64,000 nt of DNA from Acidobacteria bacterium UBA2990. Its GTDB lineage: Bacteria; Acidobacteriota; Vicinamibacteria; Vicinamibacterales; UBA8438. The notes beneath the pieces were generated by a model. It searched no databases, had not been told where the DNA came from, and saw only the letters and a program-made list of their open reading frames with translations. Made by a program: the position numbers and the translations under genes. The stretch is taken from positions 177,340 through 241,339 of the forward strand of contig DEAE01000024.1 in assembly GCA_002347025.1 (NCBI GenBank). The letters are read 5' to 3'. Position 1 is the first letter of the stretch. Every line of letters begins with the position of its first letter. This document shows, piece after piece, positions 59,032 through 64,000 of this stretch.

Positions 59032-60678
59032 TCATCTGCCTAAACCTTTCCGCCGTTCGGTTTCTCGTTCAGCACCAAGTCGTTCCAGTTCAATCTCCGA
59101 ATGATCAGCAAAGGTCATCGCATTTGCAATGGCCGTGTGGCCGGCTTGCTCGGCGATAAGACGGTGCATTTGTTGGCACACCCGTCTATAGGATGGATGA
59201 CCTTGAGGAGAGGTTCTAAGTTCGATCATATGCATGGCTTCTCTGGCGTTCACCTGCATGCGATAACGAATTTTGTAAGCCATGGGTACCGGATATTGAG
59301 CCAAAGTTGATGATTCTTGATTTAAGACGCTGTGTAATTCGCTGGTGCGGTCCATTACCCGTTTCCAGTCTTCCGTCGCCCCAATTTCGGCAATGGCCAG
59401 CGGTTCGGTGTAGCCGTGTTTTGTCGACAGTTCCTGCCATTCAATGGTCAGAAGTCGGTGTCGTTGCAGGTCTCGGAATGCACCGTAATCTGAGAGAAGG
59501 TCGAAGCAATAGTTTGTTCGTTCGAATGCCCGTCCTGGCCGATGCCGCCGGTTGGCCCGGTCCCCCGTGTAGGCCTTGAGTATTGCTGTCCGGTCATCAG
59601 CGCTGAGGCGGCGTACGACTGCCAGCAACTGGGTGTCTGAAAGATGGGTGGACTCGTACAGCGCGGATGCTATGACCTTGGTTTCTCCGTCTGGGTCGAA
59701 GTCGGTTAAGCTCACCTCAGAACTCAGTTCTGGTTCTTCTGCGCTGAGCAAGCGTTGCGCGATAGACTCTGTTGCTTGCTGGGTGTCGTGGAGATAGCGG
59801 CTCCACCGGACCCCTCGTTCTTTTCGGTCGACCCGCGTGAGAAAAGCCGGTATTAAGGTGCGTAATTCTAAGAGGATTTGATCAGCGCAGTCACGAGCTT
59901 CTGCTAATGGGTGTGCACGCATGCGCAAAAGTAGTTGTTCGAACGCTTGACCGGAACCGAAAATACCAACGTTCGATTTTGTAGCGGCCGGTAGTAATCC
60001 TCTCAATGTGTCGAGTGCCTTGGCTCTGATGGCCGATCGATACACGCCGTCTGAGTCTCCGCTTTGCTTCGGATATTGCTTTCGAAAATGCTCTTGAACC
60101 GGCTCGAACCAACGCGCGTATGTTGAAAAGGCATCGTCAAGAGTAGCAGAGTAAAGTTCTCGTAGCTGGAGCGATTTGAGTTCCTCTGGTATAAGGTATT
60201 TCCACCGTCCACCAGGCTTGTCTGTGTAAGGGACATATCGAGTCGACTGTTCCAAGTAGGCCATTAGTCGACCTCTCTCGAGGACTTTTGTCAGGACGTT
60301 TGATACCCCTTCACAGGCGATGTGGGCGCCTCCGAGTTGCGCTACTGAGTCGTCTCCGTAATCTCCTAAGACCCGCTCGTATAACTGTTCGGCTCGTCCT
60401 AGACCTGGAACAGCGGCTTTTGTTTGGACTGGTACAGTGTCCAGGAATTCATCTAGAAAAAGCCGTCGGATCGATTTTGTCGACCTGGAGTATCGTGCGA
60501 ACAGGGCTCCCTTAACTACTTCTGGGAGATTTCGTAGTGCAAAAATCCCTCTGTCGAGATTGGTAAAATACGGATCAAGGGCGACACGTTCCGCGCTTGT
60601 GAATTTTTCGACGAGATTGCTAGAATTCGACACAGATATAATTGTCACCGGTTTCGTGGCTCCAGCAAAATGGACCAC
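59032..60678 (-). CDS. thyX: Flavin-dependent thymidylate synthase, tandem ThyX domains
   Basis: The 548-residue protein holds two ThyX domains. The first (about 20-290) has RGRLMAYLEQSTRY at 135-148, matching the ThyX motif RHRxxSxNExSxRY with H, S and N changed, then LLPAATKSNVGIFGSG. The second (about 325-548) has RHRLLTIEWQELSTKH (406-421), keeping RHR but with a two-residue shift before the ExS part, and NAREAMHMIELRTSPQGHPSYR. Ordinary ThyX is about 220-260 residues and works as a homotetramer. It would methylate dUMP using methylene-THF and FAD. The GTG start at 60678 is divergent from the MBL gene. Confidence 0.8.
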   Translation of the reverse strand: MVHFAGATKPVTIISVSNSSNLVEKFTSAERVALDPYFTNLDRGIFALRNLPEVVKGALFARYSRSTKSIRRLFLDEFLDTVPVQTKAAVPGLGRAEQLYERVLGDYGDDSVAQLGGAHIACEGVSNVLTKVLERGRLMAYLEQSTRYVPYTDKPGGRWKYLIPEELKSLQLRELYSATLDDAFSTYARWFEPVQEHFRKQYPKQSGDSDGVYRSAIRAKALDTLRGLLPAATKSNVGIFGSGQAFEQLLLRMRAHPLAEARDCADQILLELRTLIPAFLTRVDRKERGVRWSRYLHDTQQATESIAQRLLSAEEPELSSEVSLTDFDPDGETKVIASALYESTHLSDTQLLAVVRRLSADDRTAILKAYTGDRANRRHRPGRAFERTNYCFDLLSDYGAFRDLQRHRLLTIEWQELSTKHGYTEPLAIAEIGATEDWKRVMDRTSELHSVLNQESSTLAQYPVPMAYKIRYRMQVNAREAMHMIELRTSPQGHPSYRRVCQQMHRLIAEQAGHTAIANAMTFADHSEIELERLGAERETERRKGLGR

Positions 60679-60713
60679 ATGATCATTGCTTCAAGAATCC
60701 GAGATTTTCGATC

Positions 60714-61505
60714 TTGCATACCATTCTGATTCCTGGATTCAACCCTGGTCCATTTACCGGTACTGGTACCAATACTTACCTGATCTCCGGAGAGTTCACC
60801 ACCCTGTTGGACGCGGCAACGGGGGTTCAGGCTCACCTAAGCGCCTTGTCTGGTGCCCTGGGTGTTAGTCCTCTAGCCCAATTACTCTTAACCCACGCCC
60901 ATGCAGACCATGTGGATGGTTGCCCCAAGATTGCCGAACGTTGGCCTGGTGCCATTTTCAAGAAAATGCCATGGCCCGAACAGGACCGCCTTCAGCCGAC
61001 GGACTATAGACCGCTCGCCGATGGCGATCAGGTGTCAGTCGGAGATGGCACGCTTCGTGTGGTTCACACTCCAGGGCACTCTCCTGACCATCTCTGTTTC
61101 TACGACGAGCGTGGTGGAAGTCTGTGGTCAGGAGACTTGGTGGTTTATGGCGGTTCGGTAGTTATACCGGTTTCTCGTGGTGGTAATCTCTCTCAGTATC
61201 TTGCCTCCTTGCGGCGCGTTAAGGAACTGAATCCATCCCGTATGCTACCTGCACATGGCCAGCCTATAGAGGAACCGTTAAATTTGCTTCAGTCATACCT
61301 GGAGCATCGGCAGCGCCGGGAAGACCAAATTGTTGCGGCGCTGCAGGACGGAATCCGCCGGCCAGACCGGATAGCATCCTGTCTCTACGAGGGCCTCCAC
61401 AGGAGTTTGAGGGGAATGGCTGAAGAAAGTGTGAAGGCTCATTTGATGAAGCTGCGTGATGAGGGAAGGGCGCGTTCTGACGGACTGGAATGGGAACTCA
61501 GTTGA
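60714..61505 (+). CDS. Metallo-beta-lactamase-fold hydrolase (LACTB2/glyoxalase II-like)
   Basis: The 263-residue protein has the MBL zinc motif LLTHAHADHVDG (HxHxDH), GHSPDHLCF, LWSGDLVVYGG and MLPAHGQ, followed by a C-terminal winged-helix-like domain (about 190-263, RREDQIVAALQDG and SVKAHLMKLRDEG). This is the arrangement of LACTB2-type RNA/thioester hydrolases. TTG 60714 starts at LHTILIPGFNPGPFTG, the family-like N-terminus; in-frame extensions further upstream would overlap the divergent thyX start. Substrate unknown. Confidence 0.8.
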   Translation: MHTILIPGFNPGPFTGTGTNTYLISGEFTTLLDAATGVQAHLSALSGALGVSPLAQLLLTHAHADHVDGCPKIAERWPGAIFKKMPWPEQDRLQPTDYRPLADGDQVSVGDGTLRVVHTPGHSPDHLCFYDERGGSLWSGDLVVYGGSVVIPVSRGGNLSQYLASLRRVKELNPSRMLPAHGQPIEEPLNLLQSYLEHRQRREDQIVAALQDGIRRPDRIASCLYEGLHRSLRGMAEESVKAHLMKLRDEGRARSDGLEWELS

Positions 61506-61580
61506 CTCTTGGGTGTGCTTACCTTGGAGTTAGGTTGGCAGTGGTGGTAGGGACCAGCATGAACCCGTGCTCTTGAGTGT

Positions 61581-62492
61581 GTGGCGTTGTATTTATTCGA
61601 CACGTCGGTTCTGAGCCGTGTCAGAATTGAGAGCAAAGTGGCCTCTGTTAGTGAGAATCCAAAAGGGTACATAAACCAACAACTCTTGATCACAACTAGC
61701 GAATTAAGTGAACGGATTAAAGCTAGTTCAGAGATTCCAATTTTATTGGACCTTAGGCCGGCTGAAGCTTTTGCTGTTGGACACCTTCCGGGTGCCGTCC
61801 ATCTTGATTTGTTTGGGCTCAGTCTTATCGATACTGATCCGGCTCCTCTTGACGCGTTTCTCTGGATGATTGGGCACCTCTTTGCTTCGCGGGGAGTGAA
61901 CTCTACTAGAGGCGTCATTGTCTATGATGAGCAGTCTGGGATCCGGGCTGCGAGAGCATTTTGGTTTCTCGAATTATTTGGGCACTCAGACGTCAGGCAG
62001 TTGGATGGTGGTTTTGGAACTTGGGTGCAGGAGGGTCGACCGGTGAGTCGTGATGTGGTGACCCCAAAGAGTTGCTTTTGGGAGCCTCGACATGTTGCAT
62101 CGAGGCTAGCGACTTGGAGAGACCTTCTTGAATGCTTGGGATCCCACGAATTCGCGGTGCTTGATACCCGGAGTGACGGTGAATATTGCGGTACAAACGT
62201 CAGAGCGAAGCGGGGTGGAGCGGTACCTGGTGCCGTGCATATTGAGTGGACCCAGAATCTAGGAGAAGACGGAACGTTTAAGCCAGCGTCTGAATTGCGG
62301 GAATTGTATGAATCGGCAGGTATTACACCAGACAAGCAAGTAGTTTCTTACTGTCAGGGTGGCTATCGTGCTGCTCATAGCTACCTGGCATTGCGGCTGC
62401 TCGGCTATCCTAAGGTTCAAAATTACATTGGTTCATGGAAGGAATGGGGGGATCGAGAAGATCTTCCCATCGAAAAACCTAGCCCATCTTAA
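61581..62492 (+). CDS. Thiosulfate/3-mercaptopyruvate sulfurtransferase (tandem rhodanese)
   Basis: The 303-residue protein has two rhodanese domains. The N-terminal one (about 35-150: ILLDLRPAEAFAVGHLPGAVHLDL, VIVYDEQSGIRAARAFW) lacks the nucleophile. The C-terminal one (about 180-300: FAVLDTRSDGEYCG, GAVPGAVHIEW) carries the active cysteine in VSYCQGGYRAA. It transfers sulfane sulfur to cyanide or thiol acceptors, and could serve thiolation of tRNA with ThiI, which here lacks a rhodanese domain. The first 30 residues look non-conserved, so translation may start further downstream. Confidence 0.85.
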   Translation: MALYLFDTSVLSRVRIESKVASVSENPKGYINQQLLITTSELSERIKASSEIPILLDLRPAEAFAVGHLPGAVHLDLFGLSLIDTDPAPLDAFLWMIGHLFASRGVNSTRGVIVYDEQSGIRAARAFWFLELFGHSDVRQLDGGFGTWVQEGRPVSRDVVTPKSCFWEPRHVASRLATWRDLLECLGSHEFAVLDTRSDGEYCGTNVRAKRGGAVPGAVHIEWTQNLGEDGTFKPASELRELYESAGITPDKQVVSYCQGGYRAAHSYLALRLLGYPKVQNYIGSWKEWGDREDLPIEKPSPS

Positions 62493-62754
62493 GCTTAAGA
62501 AAACAGAAACTGATCTTCGTGTTCACCGTTAGCTCAGCCGTTTCATGAGAGGTTGCCCCGTAGTTAGGAGCGAAGAAAGCTAGGAATGGATACTGTTACA
62601 GATTAGGTTCACATGAATCGTGCTCGCTACATAACCGAACTGACTGAATACCTCGATTCAGATTTTTTCTGGTAAGAGGCTCATTTGAGGCTCGACGGGT
62701 GGAAAGCTGCCTGACCAGTAGTTCCCATTCTGTCGAGTGCAGGGGGAAAGCTCC

Positions 62755-63729
62755 ATGAGCATCGATCTGAAGCTCGCCAACTTTGTTGTCACCGGCGGGC
62801 GGGGCTTTTTGGGAGGACACGTTTGTGAGGCTCTTGCGGAGGCAGGCGTCTCTGAAAACCACGTGCATCCTACCGGGAAGTCCGAATTTGATCTGTGTGA
62901 CAAGAATCAGGTCGAAGCGCTTTACCTGAAACTTAAGCCAGATGTTGTCATTCATCTTGCCGCTGTGGTCGGAGGTATCGGCGCTAACCAAGAGAACCCA
63001 GGACGCTACTTGTATGAGAATCTTGTTATGGCGACCGAACTTATCGAAGCCGGCCGAAGGTATGGGAAACTGAAAAAATTTGTTGGCATTGGAACTATTT
63101 GCTCCTACCCAAAATTTACGCCGATTCCCTTCCAGGAAGACGATCTTTGGAATGGGTACCCGGAAGAGACCAACGCTCCCTATGGGCTTGCCAAGAAAAT
63201 GATGCTCGAGCAGCTACAGGCTTATCGTAGGCAGTACGGGTTCCCAGGAATATTTTTACTCCCGGTTAACCTCTATGGACCAGGCGACAATTTTAATCCG
63301 CACTCGAGTCATGTTATTCCAGCACTTATTCGCAAGTTTGATATAGCTATAGACACGAGACAGGAAGAGGTTGTTTTGTGGGGAGATGGCTCTCCGACAC
63401 GCGAGTTTATGCATGTCAGAGATGCCGCTCGGGCGGTTGTGTTGGCAACCGAGCGCTATGGTACCGGTGAGCCGGTGAATATTGGCGTTGGGATGGAGAT
63501 TTCTATCGCTGAACTTGCAGCGAAATTAGCTGCGATCATGGGATATGACGGGCGTGTCGTCTGGGATTCTACGAAACCCAATGGGCAGCCTCGTAGGATG
63601 CTTGACGTGACGCGGGCCCGCAGGGAGTTCGGGTTCTCAGCTGAGATTGGGTTTGAGACAGGACTCCGAGAGACGGTTATGTGGTGGCGAAACAATAAAG
63701 GTCGATTTCCGGTTCTGCAGGGAGATTGA
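62755..63729 (+). CDS. fcl: GDP-L-fucose synthase-like NAD-dependent epimerase/reductase
   Basis: The 324-residue protein is an extended SDR: FVVTGGRGFLGGHV for NADP binding, VIHLAAVVGGIGANQENP, GTICSYP with the catalytic Ser/Cys, and YGLAKKMM with catalytic Tyr and Lys. The AAxVGGI, GTxCxYPK and NLYGPGDNF segments are those of GDP-fucose synthase (WcaG/Fcl), which makes GDP-L-fucose from GDP-4-keto-6-deoxymannose. It would feed surface polysaccharide synthesis. ATG 62755 follows AGGGGGAAAG at a good distance; an in-frame start at 62737 is less likely. Confidence 0.85.
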   Translation: MSIDLKLANFVVTGGRGFLGGHVCEALAEAGVSENHVHPTGKSEFDLCDKNQVEALYLKLKPDVVIHLAAVVGGIGANQENPGRYLYENLVMATELIEAGRRYGKLKKFVGIGTICSYPKFTPIPFQEDDLWNGYPEETNAPYGLAKKMMLEQLQAYRRQYGFPGIFLLPVNLYGPGDNFNPHSSHVIPALIRKFDIAIDTRQEEVVLWGDGSPTREFMHVRDAARAVVLATERYGTGEPVNIGVGMEISIAELAAKLAAIMGYDGRVVWDSTKPNGQPRRMLDVTRARREFGFSAEIGFETGLRETVMWWRNNKGRFPVLQGD

Positions 63730-63824
63730 CAATGAGGACCGTCGCTTGCTGCGACTATTGTGGGGGTAGGCGAATTTCCTTGGGGGTATCTCGACCAGCA
63801 GTGTTGCTCTTCCTCGAGATCGGG

Positions 63825-64000
63825 TCAGTTCAAACCTGCCATGCGTCGACGCAGCGTTTTTACGTGAGTCCAGATTTCTTTGCGTTCTTCATGGCTGTCA
63901 TCTTCGCCTTCCTCGTTGCGGGTTGAGAATTGCAGGAAGGTTTCTAAATCGCGAAGAGCCGAAGGATAATCATTGATGTGATATGAAAGTAACCCTCGGT
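63825..64000 (-). CDS. SirB1-family/TPR-type protein, 3' end only
   Basis: The gene enters from the right edge; the last 57 codons are visible, ending with a TGA at 63827-63825. The peptide RGLLSYHINDYPSALRDL is a typical last TPR helix pair, followed by an acidic linker and the terminal LRRRMAGLN, as in SirB1-family transglutaminase-like proteins with C-terminal TPRs. Codon usage and the absence of stops support a real gene although it is under 60 codons here. The catalytic part lies outside the window, so the family call is moderate. Confidence 0.6.
   Translation of the reverse strand, partial: RGLLSYHINDYPSALRDLETFLQFSTRNEEGEDDSHEERKEIWTHVKTLRRRMAGLN

Noticed and set aside
63726..63926. 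Plus-strand open frame of 66 codons at the right edge
   Set aside because: It overlaps the well-formed minus-strand SirB1-like C-terminus and its translation has no recognisable features beyond a chance CxxC and a hydrophobic run.
1..64000. Mobile elements, CRISPR arrays, prophage or defence islands
   Set aside because: No transposase, integrase, cas, restriction-modification or toxin-antitoxin proteins were recognised, and no long direct repeats or regularly spaced repeats were seen by eye.

Overview
The window carries about 70 protein genes, two tRNA genes and two genes cut by the window edges. By eye the GC content is just above 50%. Genes are dense, sit on both strands and rarely run for long in one direction. 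No ribosomal RNA, CRISPR array, prophage, integrase or recognisable insertion sequence was seen. The gene set is that of a free-living Gram-negative bacterium: outer-membrane barrel protein, lipoproteins, TRAP transporter, hopanoid/squalene genes hpnC-hpnD-hpnE, succinate dehydrogenase, queuosine, lipoate and selenocysteine genes. M61 and MA-type peptidases, TolB-like lipoproteins, a TatT-type TRAP lipoprotein and one large succinate dehydrogenase membrane subunit would fit Acidobacteriota (Vicinamibacteria-like, perhaps marine). That placement is inferred from gene content and was not tested by phylogeny.

Layout. 1-4.7 kb: 5' end of thiD, fdhE, then an iron block (erpA plus a Fur regulator fused to a ferritin-like diiron domain), a methyltransferase, a small membrane protein, a HAD phosphatase and a selenocysteine tRNA. 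4.7-8.9 kb: low coding density, with small genes only (cold-shock protein with a long structured leader, zinc-ribbon proteins, two related short proteins), a MocA/MobA-like molybdenum-cofactor nucleotidyltransferase and tRNA-Ala(GGC). 8.9-17.3 kb: J-domain-less DnaJ-like protein, Mrp ATPase, a frameshifted pcm, an M61 peptidase, a BRCT/MerR-like/TPR fusion, and infA-rhlE. 17.3-24 kb: an acyl-activating/carrier/acyltransferase fusion, ilvA-like, cca and a sulfatase-modifying-factor-like protein. 24.2-30.4 kb: a rightward run of TRAP transporter genes, a TolB-like lipoprotein and an M20 peptidase. 30.5-43.5 kb: acyltransferase, Na/Pi cotransporter, thiO, a MerR regulator, sdhCAB, an SSS symporter with a small partner, a secreted DUF6282-type hydrolase, an MA peptidase, smr and queF. 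43.6-53.2 kb: HU, an orphan 2-oxoacid dehydrogenase E2, lipB, a degenerate malate-dehydrogenase-like protein, SDR, FHA, an alpha/beta hydrolase without its nucleophile serine, ygfZ, mutT/mutY and cobalamin adenosyltransferase. 53.4-64 kb: hpnC-hpnD-hpnE-thiI, Nudix, def, a tandem-domain ThyX, an MBL hydrolase, a rhodanese, a GDP-fucose-synthase-like epimerase and the 3' end of a SirB1-like gene.

How the genes work together. fdhE, tRNA-Sec and the molybdopterin nucleotidyltransferase together suggest a selenocysteine- and molybdenum-dependent formate dehydrogenase encoded elsewhere. erpA, the Fur-ferritin fusion and ygfZ concern iron and Fe-S supply; sdhB, mutY and the FdhE substrate need such cofactors. 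lipB supplies lipoate for the E2. hpnCDE make squalene from farnesyl diphosphate. The strongest candidates for undescribed biology are the Fur-ferritin fusion, the BRCT/MerR/TPR fusion, the paired short proteins near 7-8 kb, and enzyme relatives that lost catalytic residues (MDH-like, alpha/beta hydrolase, FGE-like).
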